Source of the DNA: Candidatus Methylumidiphilus alinenensis
GTDB lineage: Bacteria > Pseudomonadota > Gammaproteobacteria > Methylococcales > Methylococcaceae
Direction: 5' to 3'
Assembly (NCBI GenBank): GCA_003242955.1
Contig: QJPH01000412.1
Span: 1 to 35,706 of the forward strand
DNA length: 35,706 nucleotides
In this document: piece by piece, positions 21,760 through 30,152 of the stretch
Position numbering within the stretch: the stretch's first letter is position 1
How the letters are laid out: each line of letters starts with the position of its first letter
Notes under the pieces: model-generated
Database searches by the model: none
Seen by the model: only the letters and a program-made list of their open reading frames with translations
What the model was told of the DNA's origin: nothing
Program-made: the position numbers and the translations under genes

Positions 21760-22701
21760 TTAATTCCTTAGGCTTTGAATTTCATGAAGGCTTAAGCCTG
21801 TTTTCTCAGCGAGTGTTTCATCATCCAGAACACCCAGCAAATTTTTTGCTAGCTTTAGCTTTTCTTGTTTTGCGCCTTCTTCCCTACCTATTTCCATGCC
21901 TTCTTCCCTACCTATTTCCATGCCTTTTTCCATGCCTTTTTCCATGCCTTTTTCCATGCCTTTTTCCATGCCTTTTTCCATGCCTTTTTCAATTGCCGAG
22001 GCAATCTTACTTTCCACATCGGCTAACGATTGCATTCTTACTTCGTAAACCTGTCGCTCTTCTTCATTGAACATGCGATCCACCGCTTCTATAGCCTTGA
22101 CAATTTCCTTGTCAGATGCAAGTTCTTTTGGAACATGTTCTTTGTCCAGTTGGTGGGCTTTCGTTAAAAAAGTACTCCAGCGATCCAGTGCGTTTTCAAT
22201 TTGGTGAAGGGGTTTGTTGAATTTTTTAAGCTCGATGTAATGCAATTCAAAAACATCATGCAGCTTATCGTCCTTGCCTGTGTTGGTATTGATTATTTTG
22301 TAACAGCTATGAAAATCTTTTATTTCTGGTATGAAGTTGAAATCCAATATATTAATGCTGATGGTTTTTTTCAGTTCCTTAAACATCATGCCTTCACTGA
22401 GTTGCTCGGTGACCAGTTTTGCCCAGTAGTAAATTGCACGTTTATCGAAGTTATAGTCTTCGCTGATTTGCATTTCAACATTAAACCAGCGATTGTTTTC
22501 ACTGCGCGCTTTGATGTCGAGTATGGACATTTTGCCCGTCCGATAATCAGCCAAGTTGTAAGGGTTTTTTAAGGTGACTTCAACAACTTGTTCTTCCTCC
22601 GACACGATGGCGTTAATCAGGGAAATCAGCAAATCTTTGTTTTCTTCGCTGCCAAACAATTTTTTAAAAGCGAAATCAACACGGGGGTTTATTCTGCACA
22701 T
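21760..22701 (-). CDS. Rpn-type PD-(D/E)XK nuclease / transposase-like protein
   Basis: A 313-aa member of the Rpn / YhgA-like family, often annotated as PD-(D/E)XK nuclease family transposase. The N-terminus is typical: N-P-R-V-D-F-A-F-K-K-L-F-G-S-E-E-N-K-D-L-L-I-S-L-I-N-A-I. The nuclease core is D62-I-K-A and E76-M-Q78. The later part is helical and ends in a charged repeat: six E-K-G-M units, then two of E-I-G-R-E-E-G-M type, then a tail reading L-A-E-K-T-G-L-S. Enteric relatives promote RecA-independent recombination; whether this one does is unknown. It is intact, isolated between rmuC and hemE, and AT-richer than they are, which suggests acquisition. A family-B element begins just upstream of its start. 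Confidence 0.88.
   Translation of the reverse strand: MCRINPRVDFAFKKLFGSEENKDLLISLINAIVSEEEQVVEVTLKNPYNLADYRTGKMSILDIKARSENNRWFNVEMQISEDYNFDKRAIYYWAKLVTEQLSEGMMFKELKKTISINILDFNFIPEIKDFHSCYKIINTNTGKDDKLHDVFELHYIELKKFNKPLHQIENALDRWSTFLTKAHQLDKEHVPKELASDKEIVKAIEAVDRMFNEEERQVYEVRMQSLADVESKIASAIEKGMEKGMEKGMEKGMEKGMEKGMEIGREEGMEIGREEGAKQEKLKLAKNLLGVLDDETLAEKTGLSLHEIQSLRN
21876..21989. repeat. Tandem repeat inside the Rpn-type gene (24 bp x 2, then 12 bp x 5+)
   Basis: Two identical 24-base units (21876-21899, 21900-21923) are followed by five identical 12-base units CTTTTTCCATGC (21924-21983) and a partial sixth. All units are multiples of three, so copy-number change keeps the reading frame. They encode E-K-G-M and related heptad-like charged repeats. 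Confidence 0.85.
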
Positions 22702-22718
22702 TTTTTGACCTCATTATC

Positions 22719-22852
22719 TAACTGATGTTAAGCACAGACCACGATGCCATTGTCGGCAATGGGTTGCCGACCTGCGGCGATTTGTTTTAGCGTGTCAAGG
22801 CTTGCCTTGACAGGCAAAGCGAGCTTTGCCACTCCATGCGTAACATCAGCCA
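22719..22852. mobile_element. Palindromic element, family B, second copy
   Basis: Left end TAACTGATGTTAAGCA (from 22719) and right end TGCGTAACATCAG (22837-22849) are inverted repeats with one mismatch. Inside are hairpins GTCAAGGCTTGCCTTGAC (22797-22814 region) and GGCAAAGCGAGCTTTGCC (22813-22830). The right end contains the hemE stop codon. It fills the gap between hemE and the Rpn-type gene. Confidence 0.5.
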
Positions 22853-23916
22853 TTACAGTGAAACGCCGGACTAAACTCATGCACAGCATCGACCATCGCG
22901 CCGACATGTTCGGGGTGTATGTCCGGGTGTACTCCGTGCCCCAAATTAAACACATGACCAACCCCTTGGCCAAAATCGGTCAATATCTTTTTTACTTCGC
23001 CTCGGATGGATTCCGGTGACGCGTATAAGGCCACCGGGTCCAGGTTGCCTTGTAGCGCCACCTTGCCTCCCACGCGCCTGCGCGCCTCCGAAATCGGTGT
23101 TTGCCAATCCAGGCCAAGGGCATTGTAACCAGTTGCAGCCATGGCTTCCAACCACAAGCCACCACCCTTAGTGAAGAGTATTGCCGGTATGACCTGGCCG
23201 TTTTGCTTGAGTTTAAGTTGATTTAATATGCGCTCGGCGTAGTGGAGCGAAAAATCTTGGTATTGCCCTGTGGTCAATGAACCGCCCCAAGTATCGAACA
23301 GCATGACCGCGTTGACCCCCGCGGCGATTTGTGCGTTCAGGTAGGCGGCAACGGCATCGGCCAACTTACCCAACAATACATGCAGGAGGTCGGGCTGGTC
23401 ATAGAGCATGGCTTTAAGCTTGCGGAAGTCCCTGCTGCTGCCGCCTTCTACCATGTAGGTTGCAAGCGTCCAAGGGCTGCCGGAAAAGCCGATCAGCGGC
23501 ACCTTGCCTTGCAGCTCCCGTTGAATCAGGCGAACCGCATCGGTGACGTAGCACAACTTCTCTTCTGGATCGGGTACGATAAGTGCGTTGATATCCTCAT
23601 CGGTTCGTATGGGTCGGCTGAAACGTGGGCCTTCCCCTTCGATAAAATGCAGACCCAAGCCCATGGCATCGGGTATGGTCAAAATATCGGAAAATAGGAT
23701 GGCGGCATCTAGGCGGAAACGATCCAATGGCTGTAGAGTGACTTCGCAAGCGAGTTCCGGGTTGGTGCATAGATTCATGAAACTCCCGGCCTTTTCGCGT
23801 ACCCGGCGGTATTCGGGAAGATAGCGTCCGGCCTGGCGCATCATCCATACGGGGGTGTAACCCACGGGTTTCCGCAACAGGGCGCGGATAAAACAATCGT
23901 TTTTAAGTGCTGTCAT
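22846..23916 (-). CDS. hemE: Uroporphyrinogen decarboxylase
   Basis: Removes the four acetate carboxyls of uroporphyrinogen III to give coproporphyrinogen III in heme synthesis; cytosolic, cofactor-free. At 356 aa it has the family length. The substrate-binding signature [12 protein letters not shown] is near residue 25. Other blocks are [32 protein letters not shown] and G-H-G-V-H-P-D-I. The C-terminus (H-E-F-S) is followed by seven residues and a stop codon that lies inside a mobile palindrome. In many gammaproteobacteria hemE is near the aroKB/pil region, consistent with mrcA two genes away. Confidence 0.97.
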   Translation of the reverse strand: MTALKNDCFIRALLRKPVGYTPVWMMRQAGRYLPEYRRVREKAGSFMNLCTNPELACEVTLQPLDRFRLDAAILFSDILTIPDAMGLGLHFIEGEGPRFSRPIRTDEDINALIVPDPEEKLCYVTDAVRLIQRELQGKVPLIGFSGSPWTLATYMVEGGSSRDFRKLKAMLYDQPDLLHVLLGKLADAVAAYLNAQIAAGVNAVMLFDTWGGSLTTGQYQDFSLHYAERILNQLKLKQNGQVIPAILFTKGGGLWLEAMAATGYNALGLDWQTPISEARRRVGGKVALQGNLDPVALYASPESIRGEVKKILTDFGQGVGHVFNLGHGVHPDIHPEHVGAMVDAVHEFSPAFHCNG

Positions 23917-23940
23917 TGCTTTTCTATAATATGTGTGGTC

Positions 23941-23988
23941 GTAGGGGCGGGTTTGGAATCACTGGGAGGGTTTGGAACCCGCCCCTAC
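23941..23988. mobile_element. Palindromic element, family C, intact copy
   Basis: GTAGGGGCGGGTT (23941-23953) and AACCCGCCCCTAC (23976-23988) are perfect 13-bp inverted ends of a 48-bp unit. It contains the stop codon of the next gene (23985-23987) and lies upstream of hemE, so it may also end transcription coming from mrcA. Confidence 0.6.
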
Positions 23989-24578
23989 GGTTCCAACCCC
24001 ATCAACCTCTGCAATTCTTTAATGCCCCCCCCCGGCAACACGCCCCCTTTTTTGTGCAAGTTGTAGCCTTTCCAGGACGAAGGTAGCAACAATAGCTCAA
24101 CCCTGACTTCGTCAACGTAGAAATGCAGCGACGGTTGAGCAGACAGGGTTTCCGCATCACGCGACACGCTATGGGATTTTTCCTCGTAAGGAATATGTGC
24201 GTTCACTAATTTAAGGATCACGTCTTCGGGGGCTGGCGGATACAAATACAGCCGTATGGGGCTGTGCCTCCCCGCGCCTCCGCTCCAAACACTCCCCGTC
24301 AATAGGGGGGAAAACACTGCCAAAAACCGCATTGCCTCAAGCGCCAGAGTACGAAGCTTTGCCAGGTGTTGCGGCTGGTAGTCATGACCGAACAAACGCT
24401 GGTGTTCAACCAGCGCCGCTTCGATTTCTTCCCGGCGGGGCAAATTGCGATGGTCTGCCACACCCAATCGGGCAGCAGCCTTTCTTTTTGCCAGACCGGG
24501 TTCATCAATGCCTTCCTCGGCCATGATACGGGCGGCCTCCAAGGCTATACGTGTCCTCAGCCGATCTTCAAACGCCAT
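23985..24578 (-). CDS. Conserved uncharacterised protein (nucleotidyltransferase-like fold possible)
   Basis: A 197-aa protein I recognise only as a conserved gammaproteobacterial hypothetical. Its N-terminus, A-L-E-A-A-R-I-M-A-E-E-G followed by L-A-K-R-K-A-A-A-R-L-G-V, is the family hallmark. The middle reads S-P-L-L-T-G-S-V-W-S-G, then I-R-L-Y-L-Y-P-P-A-P-E-D-V, resembling the beta strands of minimal nucleotidyltransferases, though the catalytic G-S-x-x-x-D-x-D pattern is incomplete. The tail (H-K-K-G-G-V-L-P-G-G-G-I-K-E-L-Q-R-L-M) is also conserved in type. It lies 15 bases downstream of mrcA on the same strand. The stop codon falls inside a family-C palindrome, so the native C-terminus may have been altered. 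Confidence 0.65.
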   Translation of the reverse strand: MAFEDRLRTRIALEAARIMAEEGIDEPGLAKRKAAARLGVADHRNLPRREEIEAALVEHQRLFGHDYQPQHLAKLRTLALEAMRFLAVFSPLLTGSVWSGGAGRHSPIRLYLYPPAPEDVILKLVNAHIPYEEKSHSVSRDAETLSAQPSLHFYVDEVRVELLLLPSSWKGYNLHKKGGVLPGGGIKELQRLMGLEP

Positions 24579-24593
24579 GGTGAGTATGTTTAG

Positions 24594-27119
24594 TTAAAAC
24601 AACGGCTCGACGCTCTTGCCACCGCTCTCTCTCGATGGTGGCGAATAGCCGCCACCATCGCCTGAACCGCCACCTCCATCTCCAGGCATGGCATCTTCGT
24701 CGGAATCGATTATTGGTTTGGCTTTCTTCGGTTTCTTTTTTAGGTGTGCGGAGGAACGTTTTGATGCTTGACCATGCGAATAGTATTCGTCCATGCCGTT
24801 TGCACCTCTTCCCTTGGCTATAGGCGAGGTGCGCGCATCCGCCAAACCTTGCGGCGATGTGAAACCAGCTTCGGGAATGTCCTTGAGTGCTTCTTTCATG
24901 AAGTACATCCACATTGGCAAAGCCGTATGGCCCCCGGTTTCGCCTTCCCCCAAGGGTTTTGGTGAATCGAAGCCCAACCAACTGACAGCGACCATACCGG
25001 GGGAATAGCCATTGAACCAGGCATCGCGCTGTTCATTGGTAGTTCCGGTTTTACCTGCAATGTCGGAACGCTTTAGTTCCAAGGCTTTGGTTGCGGTTCC
25101 GTAGCGGACAACATCCTGTAACATGGAATTCATCATGAAATGGACTTGGGGCGTTAGAACACGCGGAGCTTCGTTGGCCGGCTTGTTCTCCTCATCGTCG
25201 CAATTCGGGCAGGCAACCAAAGGGGTGGCCTGAAATACGATTCCGCCGTCTTGGGTTTCAATGCGTTCAATCAGATAAGGTTCGACCCGGAAGCCCCCAT
25301 TGGCAAAAACGGCAAAAACCTGCGCCATTCTAAGAGGTGTCGCACTTCCGCTTCCCAGCGCCAAAGTAAGGGATCTTGGCAGTTCGCTATCGACGAAGCC
25401 GAACATTTTGGCGGTTTCTATCGCCTTGTCCAAGCCAATTTCCCTCAGCAGACGGATAGACACTAAATTTCTTGATTTTACTAGAGCATCGCGCAACCGG
25501 GTTGGCCCATAGTAGCGACCGCTAAAATTCTGCGGCCTCCATTCCCCCCCTGCCTGTGAAGGGTCATGGAATGAGATAGGGGCATCGTTGATGACACTGG
25601 AAGGTGAGTAACCTGCATCCAAGGCTGCGGCATAAAGCACCGGTTTAAAGCCAGAACCCGGTTGGCGTTGCGCTTGGGTAACGCGGTTGAAACTGCTGTG
25701 GTAGAAATCAAACCCACCGGACATGGACAAAATCGCGCCATTTTTGGCATCAATGGCAACTAATGCCGCTTCGACTTTAGGGGTTTGCGTCAGTCCCCAT
25801 TCACCGTTGTCCATCAACCGCAAGCGAATGATTTCACCGGGTTTAATCATATCTTTTACGCTATGTGGGTAGGCCCCTTGGGAATCTTGGTTGAGGAATT
25901 TACGCGCCCACTTCATGCCATCCCAATTAAGTTGCACGATTCCCGACCGGCCCAGATAAACTTCCGCCGAGCGTTCCTTCACGGACAGGACAATGCCAGG
26001 CACCGTATCGCCCTCCTCAGGGGTATTGGCCAACTGTTCGTCCCATTCTTTGTCGGTTTTGAATGTTTTCAAGTCGATGTGCAGTTTCGTCCCCCGGTAG
26101 CCATGGCGCTCGTCGTACTCGTGCAATGCCTGCCGCACTGCCTTGTCGGAAACCGTTTGCAAATGGCTGTCGATAGTTGTGTAAACCTTATAGCCATTGG
26201 TATAGGCTTCGTCGCCATAACGTTGATACATTTCGCTACGCACCATCTCTGCCGTGTACGGCGCATCCAGTTCGATGACGGGAAAATGCAGGCTGACGCT
26301 CACAGGCTCCTCAATTGCCGCGTTGTATTGCGCTTGATCAATATAGTCTTGCGCTAACATCCGCCTCAGCACATAGTCCCTACGCAACAATGCGCGCTCG
26401 GGATTGGCAACAGGATTAAAAGTGGAAGGTGCCTTGGGCAAGCCTGCAATCATGGCAGTTTCGCCCAAGGTCAGTTCGGGTATATGTTTACCATAGTAAA
26501 CCTGCGCCGCCGCATCAATTCCGTAGGCATGTTGGCCGAAGTAAATCTTGTTAAGGTACAATTCAAGAATTTGTTCTTTGGTTAGTTTGGATTCGATCTT
26601 CATGGCAAGCATGATTTCCGTGACCTTGCGGAAGAAGGTTTTTTCACTACTCAGAAAAAAATTTCGCGCCACCTGCATGGTGATGGTGCTTCCCCCTTGC
26701 CTTTTCTCTCCAGTGCGGACAAACTCATAGACAGCCCGCAGCAATCCTTGGTAGTCCACCCCAGGATGCTCGAAAAACCGATCATCCTCGGCTGCCAGGA
26801 ACGCCTGTATGGTTAATCGCGGAATTTCTGCGTAGTTCATCGGGCTTCGCTTTTTTTCGCCAAAATGGCCGATTAGTTTGCCGTCCCGGCTATATACGCT
26901 CATAGGAATCTGATACCTGACATCCAACAGCGAATCAATATCCGGCAATTGCGGCTCAATGTAGCGGTACAAAGCGTAGGAACCAACTCCGCCCACAATC
27001 ACCGTACCCAAAACAACAAAAGACAAGAGAAGGGCAAGGCTGCGAAGATGACTGGATCTACGTGTTTTGATCTGGGTTCTAACCACTCGCTTATCTTTAA
27101 AGTTTGGATTGATGCGCAT
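24594..27119 (-). CDS. mrcA: Penicillin-binding protein 1A (bifunctional transglycosylase/transpeptidase)
   Basis: Polymerises and cross-links peptidoglycan at the inner membrane. The frame extends to a TTG at 27137, but the ATG at 27119 (M-R-I-N-P-N-F) is more credible, giving 841 aa. One N-terminal transmembrane helix follows a basic segment. Transglycosylase motifs: E-D-D-R-F-F-E-H-P-G-V-D, G-G-S-T-I-T-M-Q, K-I-Y-F-G. Transpeptidase motifs: S-G-F-K (SxxK with the catalytic Ser), S-R-N (SxN), K-T-G-T-T. An OB-like insertion lies between the two domains. The tail is Lys-rich, then Asp/Gly-rich and disordered. Divergence from pilM, 183 bases apart, is the usual gammaproteobacterial layout. 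Confidence 0.95.
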   Translation of the reverse strand: MRINPNFKDKRVVRTQIKTRRSSHLRSLALLLSFVVLGTVIVGGVGSYALYRYIEPQLPDIDSLLDVRYQIPMSVYSRDGKLIGHFGEKKRSPMNYAEIPRLTIQAFLAAEDDRFFEHPGVDYQGLLRAVYEFVRTGEKRQGGSTITMQVARNFFLSSEKTFFRKVTEIMLAMKIESKLTKEQILELYLNKIYFGQHAYGIDAAAQVYYGKHIPELTLGETAMIAGLPKAPSTFNPVANPERALLRRDYVLRRMLAQDYIDQAQYNAAIEEPVSVSLHFPVIELDAPYTAEMVRSEMYQRYGDEAYTNGYKVYTTIDSHLQTVSDKAVRQALHEYDERHGYRGTKLHIDLKTFKTDKEWDEQLANTPEEGDTVPGIVLSVKERSAEVYLGRSGIVQLNWDGMKWARKFLNQDSQGAYPHSVKDMIKPGEIIRLRLMDNGEWGLTQTPKVEAALVAIDAKNGAILSMSGGFDFYHSSFNRVTQAQRQPGSGFKPVLYAAALDAGYSPSSVINDAPISFHDPSQAGGEWRPQNFSGRYYGPTRLRDALVKSRNLVSIRLLREIGLDKAIETAKMFGFVDSELPRSLTLALGSGSATPLRMAQVFAVFANGGFRVEPYLIERIETQDGGIVFQATPLVACPNCDDEENKPANEAPRVLTPQVHFMMNSMLQDVVRYGTATKALELKRSDIAGKTGTTNEQRDAWFNGYSPGMVAVSWLGFDSPKPLGEGETGGHTALPMWMYFMKEALKDIPEAGFTSPQGLADARTSPIAKGRGANGMDEYYSHGQASKRSSAHLKKKPKKAKPIIDSDEDAMPGDGGGGSGDGGGYSPPSRESGGKSVEPLF

Positions 27120-27162
27120 CACTCGCAGGTTGCCCAAGGCGACCCGCGAGCCTAATTTTTTT

Positions 27163-27192
27163 TTGATAGGAATCTTTCGGTGATAATATACT
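27163..27192 (+). promoter_or_regulatory. Candidate promoter for the pilMNOPQ operon
   Basis: TTGATA (27163-27168) and TATACT (27187-27192) with an 18-base spacer lie about 110 bases before the pilM ATG. The leader contains an inverted repeat, GTAATCGC/GCGATTAC (27242-27264). Its role is unknown. Confidence 0.5.
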
Positions 27193-27302
27193 ACAGGAAC
27201 ACGGTTAAATCCCGTGAAAGTCTTATCGACAGGCCTAGACTGTAATCGCTAAACTTGCGATTACCGCCTTTGATACAGGGGAAAACGCTAAGGATCTTCG
27301 AC

Positions 27303-28364
27303 ATGATATTTTTAAGGCGTAAAAAGCCGCTCTTGCTGGGCATCGATATCAGCACCGCCGCTGTAAAGTTGCTTGAGCTGAGCAAAATTGATTCCCGCTA
27401 TCGCGTAGAAAGCTTTGGGGTGGTCCCCTTGCCTCAAGATGCGGTTGTGGAAAAAACCATAGTCAACGTGGAAGCGATTGGCAACTGCGTCAAGGCCGTG
27501 GTCGCCCAGTCTGGCACCAAATTGAAGCATGTGGCCGTGGCGGTGGCTGCTTCCGCTGTCATACCTAAGGTAATCAGCTTACCGAACAACCTTAGTGATG
27601 ATGAGATGGAAGCTCAAATCGAGCTTGAAGCCGACCAATTCATACCCTATCCATTGGATGAAGTGAGCTTGGACTTCGAAATACAGGGCATCAATGAAAA
27701 AAACTCGGATTTGTTGGATGTTTTGGTGGTCGCTTCACGAAAGGAAAATGTTGAAGACCGTGTCGCTGCCATGGAATTGGCGGGGCTTAAGACAATAATC
27801 GTCGATATTGAGTCCTATGCGCTGGAAAACGCATTCCCGCTGATCGCCGACAGGTTGCTTGAAGGCGGCGCACAAATAACAGTTGCCATCGCCGATATTG
27901 GCGCTACGATGACAACGCTTAATGTGCTGCACAACTTCCGCCATGTTTATACGCGTGAACAGGCATTCGGCGGAAAGCAGCTTACGGAGGAAATTCAACG
28001 CCGCTATGGCCTGTCCTATGAGGAAGCCGGCCTGGCCAAGAAAGTAGGCGGCTTGCCGGACAATTACCTTCCTGAGGTGCTAGACCCTTTCAAGCAAGCA
28101 TTGGCTCAGCAAGTCGGTCGTGCCTTGCAATTTTTCCTTTCATCCTCCTCCCAAAAGGGCATCGATCAGTTAGTGCTTGCCGGTGGCTGCGCTTCGATTG
28201 CCGGGATCGAACATTTTGTCCAACAAACCCTTAATATCCCGACAATTATCGCCAACCCGTTCGCCAACATGTCGCTTTCGGGCCGGGTAAAGCCTATTAA
28301 TGTAAGCAATGATTCATCGGCAATGTTGACGGCCTGCGGTTTGGCGTTACGGAGTTTCGACTGA
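27303..28364 (+). CDS. pilM: Type IV pilus assembly protein PilM
   Basis: Cytoplasmic actin-like ATPase fold protein that binds the N-terminus of PilN and links the inner-membrane alignment complex to the motor. The frame is open from 27255, but the ATG at 27303 has AAGGAT upstream and gives the family start (L-G-I-D-I-S-T-A-A-V-K-L-L-E-L), 353 aa. Blocks include P-L-D-E-V-S-L-D-F-E, A-D-I-G-A-T-M-T-T-L-N-V and L-A-G-G-C-A-S-I-A-G. Its stop codon overlaps the pilN start (ATGA), so translation is coupled. Confidence 0.95.
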   Translation: MIFLRRKKPLLLGIDISTAAVKLLELSKIDSRYRVESFGVVPLPQDAVVEKTIVNVEAIGNCVKAVVAQSGTKLKHVAVAVAASAVIPKVISLPNNLSDDEMEAQIELEADQFIPYPLDEVSLDFEIQGINEKNSDLLDVLVVASRKENVEDRVAAMELAGLKTIIVDIESYALENAFPLIADRLLEGGAQITVAIADIGATMTTLNVLHNFRHVYTREQAFGGKQLTEEIQRRYGLSYEEAGLAKKVGGLPDNYLPEVLDPFKQALAQQVGRALQFFLSSSSQKGIDQLVLAGGCASIAGIEHFVQQTLNIPTIIANPFANMSLSGRVKPINVSNDSSAMLTACGLALRSFD

Positions 28365-28948
28365 TGGCACACCTAAATCTTCTCCCTTGGCGAGCGGAAC
28401 TTCGCAGGCAACAGCAAAAGGACTTTATAACCGTGACAGCTTTCGGGGTATTGATTACCTTGTTGTTGTTGCTTCTATTGCATCTCGATATCAATTCGAG
28501 GATCGATTATCAAAGTGAGCGCAACAAATATATCCAGTCTGAAATAGCCTCGTTGGATAGTAAGATCAAGGAAATCCAGGATCTCGAAATCAAGAGAAAA
28601 CGCCTTCTCGCCAAAATGGAAGTAATTCAGGAACTTCAGGCAAGCCGACCGGAAATTGTCCATCTTTTTGACGAGCTTGGGCGCACAATTCCCGAAGGGC
28701 TTTATTTAACAGATTTGAGTCAATCAGATAAAAACCTAATCGTCAACGGTATGGCTCAATCCAATGCGCGGATTTCGGCTTACATGCGCAACCTAGAGTC
28801 CTCTGCTTGGCTGAAGGATCCCGTACTCAATATTATCGAGACTAAGGTCGAAAGCAAAGACAACAGGAAAGAGCGTCAGAGCAGGTTTACGCTTCAGATT
28901 AAGCAAGCAACTGAAAAGACAGAAGACAAAAGAAAAGGCGCATCATGA
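28364..28948 (+). CDS. pilN: Type IV pilus inner-membrane protein PilN
   Basis: A 194-aa bitopic protein. The conserved cytoplasmic tail I-N-L-L-P-W-R appears here as L-N-L-L-P-W-R-A-E-L-R at the N-terminus and binds PilM. One transmembrane helix (about residues 25-42) leads to a periplasmic coiled coil and ferredoxin-like domain (G-L-Y-L-T-D-L, V-N-G-M-A-Q-S-N). It pairs with PilO. The overlap with pilM is ATGA and with pilO another ATGA. Confidence 0.94.
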   Translation: MAHLNLLPWRAELRRQQQKDFITVTAFGVLITLLLLLLLHLDINSRIDYQSERNKYIQSEIASLDSKIKEIQDLEIKRKRLLAKMEVIQELQASRPEIVHLFDELGRTIPEGLYLTDLSQSDKNLIVNGMAQSNARISAYMRNLESSAWLKDPVLNIIETKVESKDNRKERQSRFTLQIKQATEKTEDKRKGAS

Positions 28949-29580
28949 ATCTGTCCAACCTTGATTTAGACATCAACAAAATAGGCTCATGGCCAACTCC
29001 GATAAAAATAGTCGTCGTGCTAGTGCTATGCCTTCTTATTGTAGGATTGGCCTACTATTTAGATACCCAAGACCAACTGTCCGAGTTGCAAAAGGAATCT
29101 GACCAAGAACATGAATTGAAAACTGTTTTCGAAACCAAGCAAAAAAAAGCAGTCAACCTTGAGGAGTACCGGCAACAACTTGATGAAATAGAAAAATCCT
29201 TTGGCGATCTATTGCGGCAATTGCCCGATAAAACTCAAGTTCCCGATTTATTGGTTGATGTCTCCCAAACGGGGTTGGCAAGCGGGTTAGAGTTTGAGCT
29301 TTTCAAGCCGGACAATGAAACAAAAAAAGATTTTTACGCTGAACTTCCTATAAATATCAGAGTGCTAGGTTCTTATATGGAATTTGGAACTTTCATTAGT
29401 GGCTTGGCGGCCTTGCCTCGGATTGTGACAGTTCATAACATTAAAATCACCTCCAGAAAGGATCAGTCTGCAGGAATGAAAAACAAGCCCTTGGTCATGG
29501 AAGTGCTAGTCAAAACCTACCGTTATCTGGAAGACGGGGGTGTAACTGCAAACCCAGACAAGAAAAGCAAGAAGCAGTAA
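28945..29580 (+). CDS. pilO: Type IV pilus inner-membrane protein PilO
   Basis: A 211-aa partner of PilN in the alignment complex between the inner-membrane platform and the secretin. A short cytoplasmic segment is followed by one transmembrane helix (I-V-V-V-L-V-L-C-L-L-I-V-G-L-A-Y-Y), a coiled coil, and a periplasmic domain with L-P-D-K-T-Q-V-P-D-L-L and the typical G-S-Y-M-E-F-G-T-F-I-S-G-L-A-A-L-P-R-I-V block. Overlaps pilN by four bases and pilP by one base. Confidence 0.94.
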   Translation: MNLSNLDLDINKIGSWPTPIKIVVVLVLCLLIVGLAYYLDTQDQLSELQKESDQEHELKTVFETKQKKAVNLEEYRQQLDEIEKSFGDLLRQLPDKTQVPDLLVDVSQTGLASGLEFELFKPDNETKKDFYAELPINIRVLGSYMEFGTFISGLAALPRIVTVHNIKITSRKDQSAGMKNKPLVMEVLVKTYRYLEDGGVTANPDKKSKKQ

Positions 29581-30152
29581 TGATGCATAAACATTTGAGA
29601 AAACCTCCCAATCAGACTTATCATAGGCGTTTAGCCATAGCCCTCATTGCGGCAACGCTTTCGGCTTGCGGGGACAATAATTTCAGCGACCTGAGAGACT
29701 GGGTGACTAGCGTCAAAAAAAGACAAAAAGGCACAGTTGAACCTCTGCCTGAAATTAAAACCGTGGAGCCATTTTTGTTCAAACCCGATGATATACGGGA
29801 TCCATTCATGCAGAATGATAAAATCGAAATGCCCGAGGAATCCAAGGGAGACAATGGCGTGCGCCCAGACACTACACGCGCCAGGGAAGAATTGGAGACT
29901 TATGAACTCGATTCACTGCGCATGGTTGGAACGATCAACCAAGAAGGCCAATTATGGGGATTGGTCAGGGCGAGTGACGGAACCATACACCGTGTCCGTG
30001 TCGGCAATCACATGGGCCGCAATTACGGTAAAATCATTCGCATCAAAGAAAGTCAGATAGAACTGCTTGAGATCATACCCGAGAGTACCGGGGGATGGCG
30101 CGAGCGCAAAGCAGCCCTTGAGTTGACTGAAGCGAATAGTGTAAAAAAATGA
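29580..30152 (+). CDS. pilP: Type IV pilus lipoprotein PilP
   Basis: A 190-aa lipoprotein bridging PilN/PilO to PilQ in the periplasm. The signal peptide ends in a lipobox, L-S-A-C, with the lipidated Cys near residue 31. A disordered linker carries D-D-I-R-D-P-F, and the C-terminal domain has L-D-S-L-R-M-V-G-T-I, L-W-G-L-V, H-R-V-R-V-G-N-H-M-G-R-N-Y-G-K-I. Two adjacent ATGs are available; the first overlaps the pilO stop. The 3' end overlaps pilQ by four bases. Confidence 0.94.
   Translation: MMHKHLRKPPNQTYHRRLAIALIAATLSACGDNNFSDLRDWVTSVKKRQKGTVEPLPEIKTVEPFLFKPDDIRDPFMQNDKIEMPEESKGDNGVRPDTTRAREELETYELDSLRMVGTINQEGQLWGLVRASDGTIHRVRVGNHMGRNYGKIIRIKESQIELLEIIPESTGGWRERKAALELTEANSVKK

Noticed and set aside
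27120-27137. Longer N-terminus for PBP1A from a TTG
   Set aside because: Adds only six residues, with a rare start and no ribosome site; the ATG at 27119 is preferred.
27255-27302. Longer N-terminus for PilM
   Set aside because: The upstream part covers an inverted repeat in the leader and adds 16 non-conserved residues; the ATG at 27303 has AAGGAT and the family N-terminus.
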